In this document: positions 15,039-25,070 of the stretch, piece by piece
Layout of the letters: every line of letters starts with the position of its first letter
How positions within the stretch are numbered: position 1 is the stretch's first letter
Assembly (NCBI RefSeq): GCF_023256195.1
Contig: NZ_JAGDWX010000012.1
Location: 1-64,000 of the forward strand
Source: Acidithiobacillus sp.
GTDB lineage: Bacteria > Pseudomonadota > Gammaproteobacteria > Acidithiobacillales > Acidithiobacillaceae
DNA: 64,000 nucleotides
Reading direction: 5' to 3'
Notes under the pieces: model-generated
Database searches by the model: none
What the model was told of the DNA's origin: nothing
The model's input: only the letters and a program-made list of their open reading frames with translations
Translations under genes and position numbers: made by a program

Positions 15039-16295
15039 ATGAATCTGAGCGAGCTCAAGCGCAAGTCCGCCGCCGAGCTCGCCGTGATCTGTCAGGACAT
15101 GGGTCTGGACGGGACCTCCCGACTCAAGAAGCAGGAAATCATCTTCAATATCCTGAAGGCCCACGCCCGCAATGGCGATGCCATCTACGGCGATGGGGTG
15201 CTGGAGATCCTGCAGGACGGTTTTGGCTTCCTGCGGGCGGCCTCGGGCTCGTACATGGCTGGGCCGGACGACATTTACGTCTCCCCTTCCCAGGTGCGCC
15301 GATTCCACCTGCAGACGGGCGACACGGTGTCCGGACAGATCCGGCCACCCAAGGAGGGCGAGCGCTATTTCGCCCTTCTCAAGGTGGAGAGCATCAATTT
15401 CGAGGGCCCCGACGCCACCCGCAACAAAGTCAACTTCGATGATCTGACGCCGCTCTTTCCGGAAGAGCGGCTGCGTCTGGAATCGGACAATATTCCCTAC
15501 GGCGAGGTCGCGCCGCGCATCATCGATCTGGTCTCGCCCATCGGCAAGGGCCAGCGTGGCCTCATCGTCGCCCCGCCCAAGACCGGCAAGACGGTACTCC
15601 TGCAGCAGGTCGCCCACGCCATCACTGCCAATCATCCGGAGTGCTACCTCATCGTGCTGCTCATCGACGAGCGGCCGGAGGAAGTCACCGAGATGCAGCG
15701 TTCGGTCAAGGGCGAGGTGGTGTCCTCCACCTTCGATGAACCGGCCACCCGCCACGTGCAGGTGGCCGAGATCGTCCTCGAGAAGGCCAAGCGTCTGGTG
15801 GAGCACAAACACGACGTGGTCATCCTGCTGGACTCCATCACCCGTCTGGCGCGGGCCTACAACACCGTGGTGCCATCCTCGGGCAAGGTGCTGACGGGCG
15901 GCGTGGATGCCAACGCCCTGCAGAAGCCCAAGCGCTTCTTTGGCGCGGCGCGCAATATCGAGGAGGGCGGCAGTCTCACCATCATCGCGACGGCGCTGGT
16001 GGAGACGGGCTCCAAGATGGACGAGGTGATCTTTGAGGAGTTCAAGGGCACCGGCAACATGGAAGTGCACTTGGACCGTCGTCTGGCCGAAAAGCGGATC
16101 TATCCGGCTATCAATATCAACAAGTCCGGGACCCGCCGCGAAGAGCTGCTGGTGCCTGCAGATATCCTCAGCAAGATGTGGATCCTGCGCAAGCTGCTGG
16201 CGCCCATGGATCCGCTGGAGTCCATGGAGTTCCTGCTGGACAAGGTCAAGGCGACCAAGAACAACGCCGAATTCTACGACTCCATGAATCGCTGA
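15039..16295 (+). CDS. rho: Transcription termination factor Rho
   Basis: A 418-residue hexameric RNA-dependent ATPase. The N-terminal helical part starts [20 protein letters not shown]; the cold-shock-like RNA-binding fold includes [17 protein letters not shown] and [13 protein letters not shown]; Walker A is APPKTGKT, Walker B is [18 protein letters not shown], and the Q/R loops follow. The ATG at 15039 gives the normal Rho length. The frame stays open 38 codons upstream to a TTG overlapping the trxA stop, adding a basic then acidic tail of uncertain reality. Many genes here lack intrinsic terminators, so Rho is probably important in this genome. Confidence 0.97.
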   Translation: MNLSELKRKSAAELAVICQDMGLDGTSRLKKQEIIFNILKAHARNGDAIYGDGVLEILQDGFGFLRAASGSYMAGPDDIYVSPSQVRRFHLQTGDTVSGQIRPPKEGERYFALLKVESINFEGPDATRNKVNFDDLTPLFPEERLRLESDNIPYGEVAPRIIDLVSPIGKGQRGLIVAPPKTGKTVLLQQVAHAITANHPECYLIVLLIDERPEEVTEMQRSVKGEVVSSTFDEPATRHVQVAEIVLEKAKRLVEHKHDVVILLDSITRLARAYNTVVPSSGKVLTGGVDANALQKPKRFFGAARNIEEGGSLTIIATALVETGSKMDEVIFEEFKGTGNMEVHLDRRLAEKRIYPAININKSGTRREELLVPADILSKMWILRKLLAPMDPLESMEFLLDKVKATKNNAEFYDSMNR

Positions 16296-16319
16296 GTCCC
16301 TGCGCGATTGCCTCCGCTC

Positions 16320-16348
16320 TGGACGCACCGACTCGCGCTGGCTATACT
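16320..16348 (+). promoter_or_regulatory. Probable promoter of rpmE
   Basis: TGGACG (16320-16325), 17 bases, TATACT (16343-16348), with the -10 ending 31 bases before the ATG. Confidence 0.5.
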
Positions 16349-16379
16349 GCCCAGCTTGAAAATGCACGAGCGCTATACC

Positions 16380-16589
16380 ATGAAAGCCGATATTCATCCT
16401 AAATACGCAGAAATTACCGTGACCTGCAGCTGTGGAAACAGCTTCAAGACGCGGTCTACCGCCGGTCGCGACCTGCACATCGATCTGTGCTCCGAGTGCC
16501 ACCCTTTCTATACGGGCAAGCAGCGGGCCGTATCCGCCGCCGGACAGGTAGAGAAGTTCCGCAAGCGTTACGCCAACGCGGGCAAGTAA
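16380..16589 (+). CDS. rpmE: 50S ribosomal protein L31 (zinc-binding type)
   Basis: A 69-residue large-subunit protein. It begins [20 protein letters not shown] and contains the second cysteine pair in [14 protein letters not shown], so it is the C+ type that holds zinc (C-x-C plus C-x2-C). The start at 16380 matches family N-termini; a longer in-frame start adds residues that do not align. It is followed 3 bases later by the malic enzyme gene. Confidence 0.95.
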   Translation: MKADIHPKYAEITVTCSCGNSFKTRSTAGRDLHIDLCSECHPFYTGKQRAVSAAGQVEKFRKRYANAGK

Positions 16590-16592
16590 GCA

Positions 16593-17873
16593 ATGGCGGA
16601 TGCGAAGACGCCCCCATCCTCGGTTTCCGAGACGGGGGCGGCCGACGCGCAGAAGGCCGAGGAGCTGCGCTCCCGAGCCCTTGCCTACCACGCACAGGCC
16701 CCAAGCGGTAAGCTCGCCATCGAGGTCACCAAGCCCTGTAGTACCCAAGGGCAGTTGTCTCTGGCTTATACCCCGGGAGTGGCGGCGCCGGTTCGCGAGA
16801 TTGCTCGGGACCCCGAGCTCGCCTATGACTACACCGCCAAGGGCAATCTCGTTGCCGTGGTGACCAACGGCACGGCCGTGCTGGGTCTCGGGCGTGTGGG
16901 GCCGCTGGCGGGCAAGCCGGTCATGGAAGGCAAGGCCGTGCTCTTCAAGCATTTTGCCGGTATCGACGCCTTCGATATCGAGGTAGACGCACGGGACGCC
17001 GAGCAGCTCATCGAGGTGGTCGCTGCCATCGCACCGGGTTTCGGCGGCATCAATCTCGAGGATATCGCAGCCCCGGACTGCTTTCGGGTGGAAGAGGCCT
17101 TGCAGGAACGCCTGGATATCCCGGTGTTCCACGACGATCAACACGGCACAGCTGTCATCGTCGCGGCGGCCTTGCGCAATGCCCTGATCCTTCAAGAGAA
17201 AAGCATGGAATCCGTAAAGGTGGCCATCGTCGGCGCCGGAGCGGCGGGCGTTGCCATTGCCAACATGCTGCGTTCCATGGGCGTTCAGCGATGTTTCCTG
17301 AGCGATGTGCATGGCGTCCTGCATCGAGGACGGAAGGATCTGAGTAAGTGGCACGAGGCGCTCGCAGTGGCGCCCGATGACTGGACCTTGGCCGAGATGC
17401 TCAAGGATGCCGATGTCGTCATCGGTGTGGCCGTGCGCGGGGCGATTCCCGAAGCCTGTCTGCCGATGCTGGCACCGCGGCCGGTGGTGTTTGCGCTGGC
17501 CAACCCGGATCCGGAGGTGGACCCGCGACGGGTCCGGCAGTTGCGTCCCGATGCCATCATCGCTACCGGTCGCTCGGATCTGCCCAATCAGGTGAACAAC
17601 GCTCTGGGTTTCCCTTACCTCTTTCGCGGCGCCTTGGACTGTCGGGCGCGCCGCATCGACACTGGGATGTTGCTGGCGGCCGTGGATGCCTTGGCCGATC
17701 TCGCCCGCGAGCCCGTCAGCGACACGGTGCTCGCTGCCTACGACCTCGACCCCGACAGTCTGTGTTTCGGGCCCGAGTACATCATCCCCAAGGCTCTGGA
17801 CCCGCGCTTGCGGGAGCGGGTCTCGGGTGCCGTCGCGGCGGCCGCGCGGCGCAGCGGTCAGGCGCGCCGCTGA
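16593..17873 (+). CDS. maeB: Malic enzyme (oxaloacetate-decarboxylating malate dehydrogenase), short form
   Basis: A 426-residue enzyme converting malate to pyruvate and CO2 with reduction of NAD(P). Visible: [36 protein letters not shown] (metal site), [10 protein letters not shown], and the dinucleotide-binding [18 protein letters not shown]. coli MaeB has about 330 more residues forming a phosphotransacetylase-like domain; that domain is absent here. Cofactor preference cannot be read from the sequence. It follows rpmE at 3 bases, suggesting one transcript. Confidence 0.92.
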   Translation: MADAKTPPSSVSETGAADAQKAEELRSRALAYHAQAPSGKLAIEVTKPCSTQGQLSLAYTPGVAAPVREIARDPELAYDYTAKGNLVAVVTNGTAVLGLGRVGPLAGKPVMEGKAVLFKHFAGIDAFDIEVDARDAEQLIEVVAAIAPGFGGINLEDIAAPDCFRVEEALQERLDIPVFHDDQHGTAVIVAAALRNALILQEKSMESVKVAIVGAGAAGVAIANMLRSMGVQRCFLSDVHGVLHRGRKDLSKWHEALAVAPDDWTLAEMLKDADVVIGVAVRGAIPEACLPMLAPRPVVFALANPDPEVDPRRVRQLRPDAIIATGRSDLPNQVNNALGFPYLFRGALDCRARRIDTGMLLAAVDALADLAREPVSDTVLAAYDLDPDSLCFGPEYIIPKALDPRLRERVSGAVAAAARRSGQARR

Positions 17874-17896
17874 GCCGCTCGCCGGGCCCGTGTTTT

Positions 17897-17925
17897 TTGC
17901 GGTGACGCGAAGCCCTCGTTACAAT
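17897..17925 (+). promoter_or_regulatory. Sigma-70-type promoter of ilvD
   Basis: TTGCGG (17897-17902), 17 bases, TACAAT (17920-17925). The leader would be about 60 bases. No attenuator-like leader peptide rich in branched-chain codons is evident. Confidence 0.65.
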
Positions 17926-17990
17926 CCTCCAGCACGCAAGTTCTCTACTCTCCAGCGGGCATCGGGCCCGCATTCCGCCATGAGGTACCC

Positions 17991-19667
17991 ATGCGTTCCG
18001 ATACCATCAAAAAAGGTTTTGAAAGAACTCCCCATCGCTCCTTGCTGAAAGCCTGCGGGGTGACCGATGCGGATATGGACAAACCCTTCATCGGCGTGGC
18101 CAACTCCTACATCGACATCATTCCGGGCCACGTGCACCTGCAGGAGTTCGGGCGTATCGTGAAGGAGGCCATCCGCGCGGCGGGAGGGGTGCCCTTCGAG
18201 TTCAACACCATCGGTGTGGACGACGGCATCATCATGGGTCACGATGGAATGCGGTACTCTTTGCCCAGCCGGGAACTCATCGCGGATTCCATCGAGACGG
18301 TGGTTCAGGCTCACCACCTGGACGCTCTGATCTGTATCCCCAATTGCGACAAGATCGTGCCCGGCATGCTCATGGGCGCGATCCGCTGCGATGTGCCGAC
18401 GGTCTTCGTCTCCGGCGGGCCCATGGAGGCGGGCCATCTGGCGGACGGTACGCCCATCGATCTGGTCACGGCCTTCGAGGCCGTGGGTCAGTTCAAACGC
18501 GGTCAGATCGATGCCGAGCGACTCAAGGAGATCGAGGACAAGGCCTGTCCCACCTGTGGGTCCTGTTCCGGTATGTTTACGGCCAACAGCATGAACTGTC
18601 TCATGGAGGTGCTGGGGGTGGCCTTGCCCGGTAACGGCACCATTCTGGCTACCGCCAGCGCGCGCCGGGATCTGGTGCGACGGGCCGCAGAGCGGGTCGT
18701 TATCCTGGCCAAGGCGGGTGGGCCGACCATGCGGCAGATGGTGGATTTCGAGGCCATCGACAATGCCTTCATCCTCGATATGGCCATGGGCGGATCGACC
18801 AACACCGTGCTGCACACCCTGGCTCTGGCGCGGGAAGCGGGCGTGGATTTTCCCTTGGCCCGCCTCAACGAGCTGGCGCAGCAGGTCGCCTATCTGGCCA
18901 AGGTCTCGCCGGCTCTGTCTACGGTGCACATCGAGGATATCGGCCGCGCCGGCGGCATTCCGGCCATTCTGCACGAGGTCCACGTCCGCAATCCCAAGGT
19001 TCTGCACCTGGATAAGCCCACCGTCAGCGGTCAGACCCTGCGCGAGATCGTCGAGTCGGCTCGGGTCAAGGATAGCAAGATCATTCGCCTCGCCACAGAA
19101 CCCTTCTCGCCGACGGGCGGTTTGCGGGTATTGTTCGGCAATCTCGCGCCCCAAGGCAGTATCGTCAAGGTGGGCGCCGTCCTGCCGGCGATGCGTCAAT
19201 TCAGCGGTCCGGCCAGGGTCTTCGAGAGTATGGAGTCGGCCTCCGAGGGGATTCTGGCAGGTCAGGTGCAGCCCGGCGACGTGGTAGTGATCCGCTACGA
19301 AGGGCCCAAGGGTGGCCCTGGCATGCCCGAGATGCTGACGCCGACGGCCAACATCATGGGCATGGGTCTGGGGGAGTCGGTGGCCCTGATCACCGATGGC
19401 CGCTTCAGTGGTGCCACCCGCGGCGCCTGCATCGGCCACATCTCGCCAGAGGCCGCCGAGGGCGGCCCCATCGCCCTCATCCAGAATGGCGACATCATCG
19501 ATCTGGATCTCGATGCCGGCAAGATCGACGTACGTCTGAGCGAGGCCGAGCTGGCGCAGCGGCGTAGCCACTGGCAGCCTGTGGAAAAACCGCTGCGATC
19601 GCCCTGGCTGCGGCGCTACCGCAAGCTGGTCACCAATGCCGCCATGGGCGCCGTGCTGGAGTCCTGA
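17991..19667 (+). CDS. ilvD: Dihydroxy-acid dehydratase
   Basis: A 558-residue Fe-S dehydratase acting in valine, isoleucine, leucine and pantothenate synthesis. Cluster-ligand cysteines are in [11 protein letters not shown] and [18 protein letters not shown]. Other signatures: [36 protein letters not shown] region and [22 protein letters not shown] lies 6 bases before the ATG. It has its own promoter; no other ilv genes are nearby. As an Fe-S enzyme it depends on the ISC operon at 26722-32350. Confidence 0.98.
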   Translation: MRSDTIKKGFERTPHRSLLKACGVTDADMDKPFIGVANSYIDIIPGHVHLQEFGRIVKEAIRAAGGVPFEFNTIGVDDGIIMGHDGMRYSLPSRELIADSIETVVQAHHLDALICIPNCDKIVPGMLMGAIRCDVPTVFVSGGPMEAGHLADGTPIDLVTAFEAVGQFKRGQIDAERLKEIEDKACPTCGSCSGMFTANSMNCLMEVLGVALPGNGTILATASARRDLVRRAAERVVILAKAGGPTMRQMVDFEAIDNAFILDMAMGGSTNTVLHTLALAREAGVDFPLARLNELAQQVAYLAKVSPALSTVHIEDIGRAGGIPAILHEVHVRNPKVLHLDKPTVSGQTLREIVESARVKDSKIIRLATEPFSPTGGLRVLFGNLAPQGSIVKVGAVLPAMRQFSGPARVFESMESASEGILAGQVQPGDVVVIRYEGPKGGPGMPEMLTPTANIMGMGLGESVALITDGRFSGATRGACIGHISPEAAEGGPIALIQNGDIIDLDLDAGKIDVRLSEAELAQRRSHWQPVEKPLRSPWLRRYRKLVTNAAMGAVLES

Positions 19668-19673
19668 GTTTTC

Positions 19674-20687
19674 ATGGGTGGTCAATCGCGACAGGGTATC
19701 GGCGTCTATGTGGACGCCGAAAACATCCGCTACAACGGCGGCTACGCCATGCGCTACGACGTGCTGCGACGCTTTGCCGGGCGCGGCGACGATGCCCGCC
19801 TGCTGCGCCTCAATACCTACATGGCCATCGACGAAGAGCGCCTGCGGCGGGATCCGGACTATCGCGACGGCATCCGCGGCTATCAGCAGGCCGTGCGCGA
19901 TCTGGGGTGGAAGATCATCGAGAAGCCGGTGCGCTGGTTTACGGACGAGGAGGGCAATCGCCTGTCCAAGGCCAATGCCGACCTGGATCTGGCGGTGGAT
20001 GTCATGCTCCAGTCCGAGCGCCTGGACCAGGTGCTTCTGGTTACTGGCGATGGCGATTTTCTGCAGGTGGTGCGGGCCCTGCAAAACCGTGGCTGCCGGG
20101 TCGAGGTGCTGGCCTTTCGCAACGTCTCTCGCGACCTGCAGCACGAGGCCGATGCCTTCTACTCCGGTTTTCTGATTCCAGGGCTCCTGCCGGTGCGCGG
20201 CGACACGCGGGTGGCCTGGGGCGAATTCGGCTCGCGCATACGCGGTATCTGCACACGCTGGGAGGAAGATCGCGGCTTCGGTTTTGTGCGTTTTCTGCGC
20301 CAGATATCCGACCGCCTGTGGGTCACGGATACCCGTCAAGAAGAGTCGCCCTACGCCTCGGCCTTTCTGCATATCTCCGATTTACCTCGCGATTTGGACG
20401 TGTCCGATCTCCCGAGCCGCGACATCGTGCTGGAATTTGACCTGGAACCCAGTGAGATGGAGCGGGGCGGCTTTGTCGCCAAGCGCTGCTCCGTGCCCTA
20501 TCGTTACGATGGCCGGCCGCTGCCCATGGGACAGGTGGGACGCAACGCGGCGGAGTCGAGCACGCTTCAGCAGGGCGCGCCGGAACATCGTGGCGGCGAT
20601 GTCGAAACGGATACCACCGCATCGGGGTCGCGGGCCGAGGCCTCGACATCCGCCGGTGCAGCATCTCTGGTCGACGACGAGGACTGA
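19674..20687 (+). CDS. NYN-domain (LabA/DUF88) protein fused to a cold-shock-like domain
   Basis: A 337-residue protein. Residues 8-165 form a NYN/PIN-like nuclease fold: IGVYVDAENIRYN (Asp14, Asn17), NADLDLAVDVM (Asp103, Asp105, Asp109) and VTGDGDFLQVVRAL (Asp126, Asp128), giving a full acidic metal site. Residues about 205-275 resemble a cold-shock/OB domain: GICTRWEEDRGFGFVRF, FLHISDLP, VLEFDLEPSE. The tail is low-complexity and acidic. NYN proteins are RNases or RNA processors in several systems; the RNA target here is unknown. It follows ilvD at 6 bases and is convergent with argA. Confidence 0.82.
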   Translation: MGGQSRQGIGVYVDAENIRYNGGYAMRYDVLRRFAGRGDDARLLRLNTYMAIDEERLRRDPDYRDGIRGYQQAVRDLGWKIIEKPVRWFTDEEGNRLSKANADLDLAVDVMLQSERLDQVLLVTGDGDFLQVVRALQNRGCRVEVLAFRNVSRDLQHEADAFYSGFLIPGLLPVRGDTRVAWGEFGSRIRGICTRWEEDRGFGFVRFLRQISDRLWVTDTRQEESPYASAFLHISDLPRDLDVSDLPSRDIVLEFDLEPSEMERGGFVAKRCSVPYRYDGRPLPMGQVGRNAAESSTLQQGAPEHRGGDVETDTTASGSRAEASTSAGAASLVDDED

Positions 20688-20722
20688 AGCACTCCCCCGC
20701 GTCTGGCGCGTAGCCCGTCCCC

Positions 20723-22039
20723 TCAGTCCTCGTCCACGGAGCGGATGAATACGGCGCTGCGCCGTTGCAGGTTGTACAGGGCCTGGCGCGGCATGGGTAG
20801 GTCGGCGATGTCGGCCCGCTGAAAGGCTCTCTCCAGAAACCAATGACTGCTCTGGGTGCTGAGGACGAAGAGGCGCTGCAGACCCTGCTGGCGCGCCTGC
20901 AATAGACAATACTCCAGCAAGGCCTCGCCGCGGCCCTGGCGGCGATAGGCATCGTCCACCGCAAGACAGGCCATTTCCGCCATGCCGAACTCCGGGTAGG
21001 GATAGAGGGCCACGCAGGCGATGATCTTGCCATCCCGCTCCATGACGATGAAGCGGTCCACTTCCTGCTCCAGGCGCTCGCGACTGCGTCGCACGAGGAT
21101 GCCTGCCTCTTCCATGGGACGGATGAGGGCGAGGATGCCGGGAATGTCCTCGATCCTCGCCTCGCGCAGATGCTCGAAGGGATCTCGGGACAGCATCGTG
21201 CCCAGGCCATCGCGGGTGAACAGTTCCCGCAGCAGGGCGCCATCTACCCGCCGCGGGATGAGGTGGACCCGGTCCACACCTTCCGTACAGACGCGGCGGG
21301 CGCTATGCAGATGCTCGAGGACGGCGGCGTCTGCCTGGGGGATGCCGAGGAAGCGATCGATCTCCGAGAGGGTGATCTGCCGAACGAGCTGGCCGTTCTC
21401 GTCCACCACGCCAGGGGCGTCCGTGTAGAAGATGAGTTTGGCGGCCTGCAGGGCAGTGGCTGCGGCGACGGCGACATCCTCGGCGCGGATGTTGAACAGG
21501 GTCCCGGTGGGTGACACGCCTACCGGTGAGAGCAGGATCACCTCGTCGGCATCCAGATGCCGGCGCATGGCCTCCACAGCGACGCGGCGCACGGCACCGG
21601 TGTACTGATAGTCGACGCCATCGAGGATACCCAGGGGGCGGGCAATGACGAAATTGCCTCCCGTCACCTCCAGGCCGGCGTGGGCCATGGGCGAGTCCAG
21701 TCGCCCCTCCGAGAGAATAGCCTCCACCTCCAGACGGGCACCGCCCACCGCCTCGCGCAGCGCCGCCATGTTGGCCGCGGTGGTGATCCGGTGGCCGCCC
21801 ACCCGTTGCGATTCCAAGCCCTGGCGTGCCAGGGCGGCATCGATCTGCGGCCCGGCGCCATGCACCAGCACGAGACTCACCCCGAGACTGTTGAGCAGGG
21901 CGAGATCCTGAGCGATGCCGGCGACGCTGCCATCGGCAATGGCATCGCCACCGAAGTTGATGACAAAGATCTGGCCGCGGAAACGATGAATGTAGGGCGA
22001 AGATTCCCGAAAATGGCGGACGAAACTTTCCCCGGCCAT
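20723..22039 (-). CDS. argA: Amino-acid N-acetyltransferase (N-acetylglutamate synthase)
   Basis: A 438-residue enzyme making N-acetylglutamate, the first step of arginine synthesis. The N-terminal amino-acid-kinase-like domain (FVINFGGDAIADG, LVLVHGAGPQID, LLSPVGVSPTG) is regulatory and probably binds arginine. The C-terminal GNAT domain (about 290-430) has the acetyl-CoA loop DDAYRRQGRGEALLEY and FVLSTQSSHWFLERAF. This is the classic ArgA architecture. It is the last gene of the minus-strand run yciB-yciI-bolA-argA, 25 bases after bolA. Confidence 0.96.
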   Translation of the reverse strand: MAGESFVRHFRESSPYIHRFRGQIFVINFGGDAIADGSVAGIAQDLALLNSLGVSLVLVHGAGPQIDAALARQGLESQRVGGHRITTAANMAALREAVGGARLEVEAILSEGRLDSPMAHAGLEVTGGNFVIARPLGILDGVDYQYTGAVRRVAVEAMRRHLDADEVILLSPVGVSPTGTLFNIRAEDVAVAAATALQAAKLIFYTDAPGVVDENGQLVRQITLSEIDRFLGIPQADAAVLEHLHSARRVCTEGVDRVHLIPRRVDGALLRELFTRDGLGTMLSRDPFEHLREARIEDIPGILALIRPMEEAGILVRRSRERLEQEVDRFIVMERDGKIIACVALYPYPEFGMAEMACLAVDDAYRRQGRGEALLEYCLLQARQQGLQRLFVLSTQSSHWFLERAFQRADIADLPMPRQALYNLQRRSAVFIRSVDED

Positions 22040-22064
22040 GTTCAGCGCGTGGCGGACGCGTGCT

Positions 22065-22370
22065 TCAGAGTATCACCGGACGGCCGCGTCCGGCGCCGCG
22101 GTGGGCAGCCCGCTCGGCATGCTCTTGCGGAGTCCAGGCGCGGATGGCCAAGGCGTGGATCTGGGGAACCTTGGCGCTGGCATCGTAGACGAGGCGATGT
22201 CGGTCCAGCAGGGGCAGGCCCTCGAAACGGCGGCTGACGACGGTCAGCTCGTAGTGCCCGCCCTCGCTGGCGCCGCTGTGATCGGCGTGCGCCTCCGTGC
22301 GGTCGCGGATCTCCAGGACCTCCGGCGCCAGAGCCTCGCGCAGGGCCGTTTCCAGAAGGGTTTTGCTCAT
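22065..22370 (-). CDS. BolA family protein
   Basis: A 101-residue protein with the BolA fold: [20 protein letters not shown] and the conserved HRLVYDAS (His) and [14 protein letters not shown] near the C-terminus. BolA proteins pair with monothiol glutaredoxins on a shared [2Fe-2S] cluster; some bind DNA. No glutaredoxin gene is adjacent. The start overlaps the yciI stop by 4 bases. Whether it is BolA or an IbaG-like paralogue cannot be settled; length and His pattern favour BolA. Confidence 0.9.
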   Translation of the reverse strand: MSKTLLETALREALAPEVLEIRDRTEAHADHSGASEGGHYELTVVSRRFEGLPLLDRHRLVYDASAKVPQIHALAIRAWTPQEHAERAAHRGAGRGRPVIL

Positions 22371-22666
22371 GGGAATACCACCTTGTAAGGACGGACGCTG
22401 ACATCGGCATAGACGCCGGCAGCGAGATAGGGTTCCGCCGCAGCCCAGTGCTGGGCCTCTTCCAGGGAATCGAAGCGGGCGACGATGAGACTGCCCAGGT
22501 AACCGGCGGCACCGGGGTCGTCCCGGTCTACCGCCGGGAAGGGCCCCGCCGTCAACAGCCGACCCTCGGCCTGTAGCTGGTGCAGGCGGGCCAGGTGATC
22601 GGCACGGGCGGACGCCCTCTTGCTGAGCGAGTTGGGGTTATCGATGCCGATGATGCAGTAGTACAT
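22367..22666 (-). CDS. yciI: YciI-like protein
   Basis: A 99-residue small alpha/beta protein of the YciI superfamily (dimeric ferredoxin-like fold). Typical: [17 protein letters not shown], the catalytic-type His in [11 protein letters not shown], and [20 protein letters not shown]. Biochemical role is poorly known. In gammaproteobacteria it commonly lies beside yciB and a BolA gene, exactly as here; it overlaps bolA by ATGA. Confidence 0.92.
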   Translation of the reverse strand: MYYCIIGIDNPNSLSKRASARADHLARLHQLQAEGRLLTAGPFPAVDRDDPGAAGYLGSLIVARFDSLEEAQHWAAAEPYLAAGVYADVSVRPYKVVFP

Positions 22667-22744
22667 GGTGTGCGTTCCAGCGCAGTGGGATATCGGGTCT
22701 ATGGTAGCACAGGGTCCGGTCGCGCGATCCCCTCGAGAGTGTCC

Positions 22745-23299
22745 CTAGGAATTGCTGCCGTCGCTGCTCTCGGCGGGCAAGGCGCGAGAGATGAGCACGG
22801 CCTGGAAGACCACGAATATCACGGTCAGGGCCAGCAGGCCAAAGAGTTTGAAGTCCACCCAAAGGCTGGTGGGCAAGGTGTAGGCGACGACCAGGTTCAG
22901 CGCAGCGCCGAAGACAAAGAAGGCAATCCAATAGGCATTGAGGCGGCGCCAGAACGCCCCCGGCAGGGCCGCTGGCAGCTGCGCGCCCATGAGACGCTGG
23001 AGCAGGGGCTGGTCGCGCCAATGCGTGAAGAGCAGCGCGGCGGCAAAGAGCAAATAGAGGATGCTGGGTTTCCACTTGATGAAAAGATCGTTGTGCAGGT
23101 AAATCGTCAGACCGCCGAATACCAGAACCAGCAGTGTGGAGATCCAGGTCATGGTCTCCACCCGACCCTGGCGCCGCCACTGCCATAGCATCAGCAGGAC
23201 GGACGCGACGATGAGCACCTCCGTCGCGGTGTAGATGCCGTGGATCTTGTAGGCGACGAAAAAGAGAATGATGGGTAGAAAGTCGACCAGGAGTTTCAT
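22745..23299 (-). CDS. yciB: Inner-membrane septation protein YciB (IspZ)
   Basis: A 184-residue polytopic membrane protein (about five segments). It opens MKLLVDFLPIILFFVAYKIH, the family hallmark, with DLFIKWKPSILYLLFAAALL and the C-terminal WVDFKLFGLLALTVIFVV. E. coli YciB affects envelope and septum organisation; no enzymatic role is known. It is first of the minus-strand group and divergent from the DUF815 gene across 62 bases. Confidence 0.95.
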   Translation of the reverse strand: MKLLVDFLPIILFFVAYKIHGIYTATEVLIVASVLLMLWQWRRQGRVETMTWISTLLVLVFGGLTIYLHNDLFIKWKPSILYLLFAAALLFTHWRDQPLLQRLMGAQLPAALPGAFWRRLNAYWIAFFVFGAALNLVVAYTLPTSLWVDFKLFGLLALTVIFVVFQAVLISRALPAESSDGSNS

Positions 23300-23361
23300 G
23301 GCACCGCGATTCGCTGTAGGGTTAACGCAGGTATTTGAGCACAGCAGGGAGGGTTTGCCCA

Positions 23362-24276
23362 GTGGAAGGTCCGGAGCTTCTGGAATTGCTTGCGCACAGT
23401 CTGGGAGGGCAGGGAACCCGGTCGGGACCCGATTTTGCCGTCAGCATTGCCGCGCGTTGGCGTCATCGGCCTTGGGGCGGGTATCTGGAGGCGGTGCGAC
23501 GTGCCGATCTGCCTGCCTTGGACAGCCTGCTGGGCATCGACGAGGCGAAGGCGACGCTACTGGAAAATACCCGGCAGTTCGTCGCGGGATTGCCGGCCAA
23601 CGACGCCTTGCTCTGGGGTGGGCGTGGAACCGGCAAATCCTCCCTGGTGAAAGCCTTGCTGGGAGCCTTCCACCAGAGCGGCCTGCGGCTGGTGGAGCTG
23701 GACGCTGCCGGCATCCTCGACCTGCCGGAGATCCTGGCCGCACTGGAGCAGGCCGACCCCGATTCCCGCTACCGTTTCATCCTCTTCTGCGACGACCTTT
23801 CCTTCGGCAGCGAGGATCCGGCCTACAAGGCCCTCAAGTCGCTACTGGATGGGGGGATAGAGGCACGTCCCGACAACGTTCTGCTCTACGCCACCAGCAA
23901 CCGTCGCCACCTGTTGCCGCGCCACTTTGCCGACAACGAGGAATACCACCGCCACGGCGAAGAGATCATCCCGGGGGAGACCGCCGAAGAGAAGATCAGT
24001 CTATCGGAGCGGTTCGGACTGTGGCTCGGCTTCTACCCCTTTGACCAGGAGCGCTATCTGCAGATCGTCGCCGAGCACCTGCGCCTTCTGGGCAGCACCG
24101 CCGACGGCGTGCTCTGGCGCGACGAGGCCCTGCGCTGGTCGCTGCAGCGCGGTTCCCGCAGCGGTCGGGTGGCGCGCCAATTCGCGCGACACTGGGTGGG
24201 ATCGCGGAGCCTGGCCATGGGCCGGGATGGAAGCCTCAGGTCGGGGCGCGAGAACGGTCGAGATGCTTCTGGATAG
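23362..24276 (+). CDS. DUF815 P-loop ATPase
   Basis: A 304-residue AAA+-like protein. Walker A GGRGTGKSSLVKALL (residues near 91-105) and Walker B FILFCDDLSF are clear; LLYATSNRRHLLPRHFADN and LSERFGLWLGFYPFDQERYL are diagnostic of DUF815. Function is not established. The GTG at 23362 is chosen because GGGAGGG lies about 9 bases upstream; an in-frame TTG at 23335 is the alternative. Its last 41 bases overlap the convergent suhB gene. Confidence 0.9.
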   Translation: MEGPELLELLAHSLGGQGTRSGPDFAVSIAARWRHRPWGGYLEAVRRADLPALDSLLGIDEAKATLLENTRQFVAGLPANDALLWGGRGTGKSSLVKALLGAFHQSGLRLVELDAAGILDLPEILAALEQADPDSRYRFILFCDDLSFGSEDPAYKALKSLLDGGIEARPDNVLLYATSNRRHLLPRHFADNEEYHRHGEEIIPGETAEEKISLSERFGLWLGFYPFDQERYLQIVAEHLRLLGSTADGVLWRDEALRWSLQRGSRSGRVARQFARHWVGSRSLAMGRDGSLRSGRENGRDASG

Positions 24277-25039
24277 TGCCGAGCAATTGGGCATGAATCT
24301 TGATGTTACCGGCAACGATGTTGCCCGAGGCAAAGAAGCCTTGTTCGCCCTGGAAGTCCGTGGCGACCCCTCCGGCCTCCTGCACGAGCAGAGCGCCAGC
24401 GGCCATATCCCAGGGTTTGAGGCGAAACTCGAAAAAGCCGTCGTAGCGCCCGGCGGCGACATAAGCCAGATCCAGAGCCGCGGAGCCAGCCCTGCGCAGG
24501 CCGGCGGTATGCTGCATCAGGTCCTTGAAAATGGCCAGGTAGTCGTCCAGGTAGCTGAAATCCCGAAAGGGGAAGCCGGTGGCAATGAGGCTCGGATCCA
24601 GATCGCGCTGGGCCGATACCCGGATGCGGCGATCGTTCAGGTGGGCTCCGCCGCCACGACTGGCCGTAAAGAGTTCGTTGCGCAGGGGGTCGTAGATGAC
24701 GGCGTGCTCCAGGCGATCGAAGTGGCGCACTCCGATGGAGACACAGAGGGTGGGCACGGCGTGAATGAAATTGGTGGTGCCGTCCAAAGGATCGATGATC
24801 CACTCGTAGTCGCGATCGCTGACACGAGCGCCTTCTTCGCCGAGGATGCCGTGGTCGGGATAAGCGCGCTGAATGGTCTCGACGATGACGGCTTCGCAGC
24901 GTTGGTCGATCTCGGTGACAAAATCGTTGTGCCCTTTGCTGGACACCTGAATCTCGTTGACCCGGTCGATGGCCCGATTGATGATGTCGCCCGCCTTGCG
25001 TGCAGCGCGTACGGCCGTAACGAGAATAGGGTGTTGCAT
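24236..25039 (-). CDS. suhB: Inositol-1-monophosphatase family protein SuhB
   Basis: A 267-residue Mg2+-dependent phosphatase; E. coli SuhB also joins the rRNA antitermination complex. Metal-site motifs: GEEGA, WIIDPLDGTTNFIHAVP and KPWDMAAGALLVQEAGG. The start at 25039 has GGAG 6 bases upstream, and the protein opens MQHPILVTAVRAARKAGDI as in the family. It is divergent from trmJ by 31 bases, the usual suhB/trmJ pairing. Confidence 0.96.
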   Translation of the reverse strand: MQHPILVTAVRAARKAGDIINRAIDRVNEIQVSSKGHNDFVTEIDQRCEAVIVETIQRAYPDHGILGEEGARVSDRDYEWIIDPLDGTTNFIHAVPTLCVSIGVRHFDRLEHAVIYDPLRNELFTASRGGGAHLNDRRIRVSAQRDLDPSLIATGFPFRDFSYLDDYLAIFKDLMQHTAGLRRAGSAALDLAYVAAGRYDGFFEFRLKPWDMAAGALLVQEAGGVATDFQGEQGFFASGNIVAGNIKIHAQLLGTIQKHLDRSRAPT

Positions 25040-25070
25040 GAAGACTCCGCTGGCTGGGGATGGTGAATGC

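Noticed and set aside
14919..17354. An 811-codon antisense open frame opposite rho, rpmE and maeB
   Set aside because: High-GC codon bias in the real genes leaves the opposite frame open; it spans three genes and resembles no family.
16593..17873. maeB as a truncated gene because it lacks the phosphotransacetylase-like domain
   Set aside because: The catalytic domain is complete and ends naturally; short single-domain malic enzymes are common.
17919..20372. An 817-codon antisense frame opposite ilvD and the NYN gene
   Set aside because: Same high-GC antisense artefact; the plus-strand genes are unambiguous.
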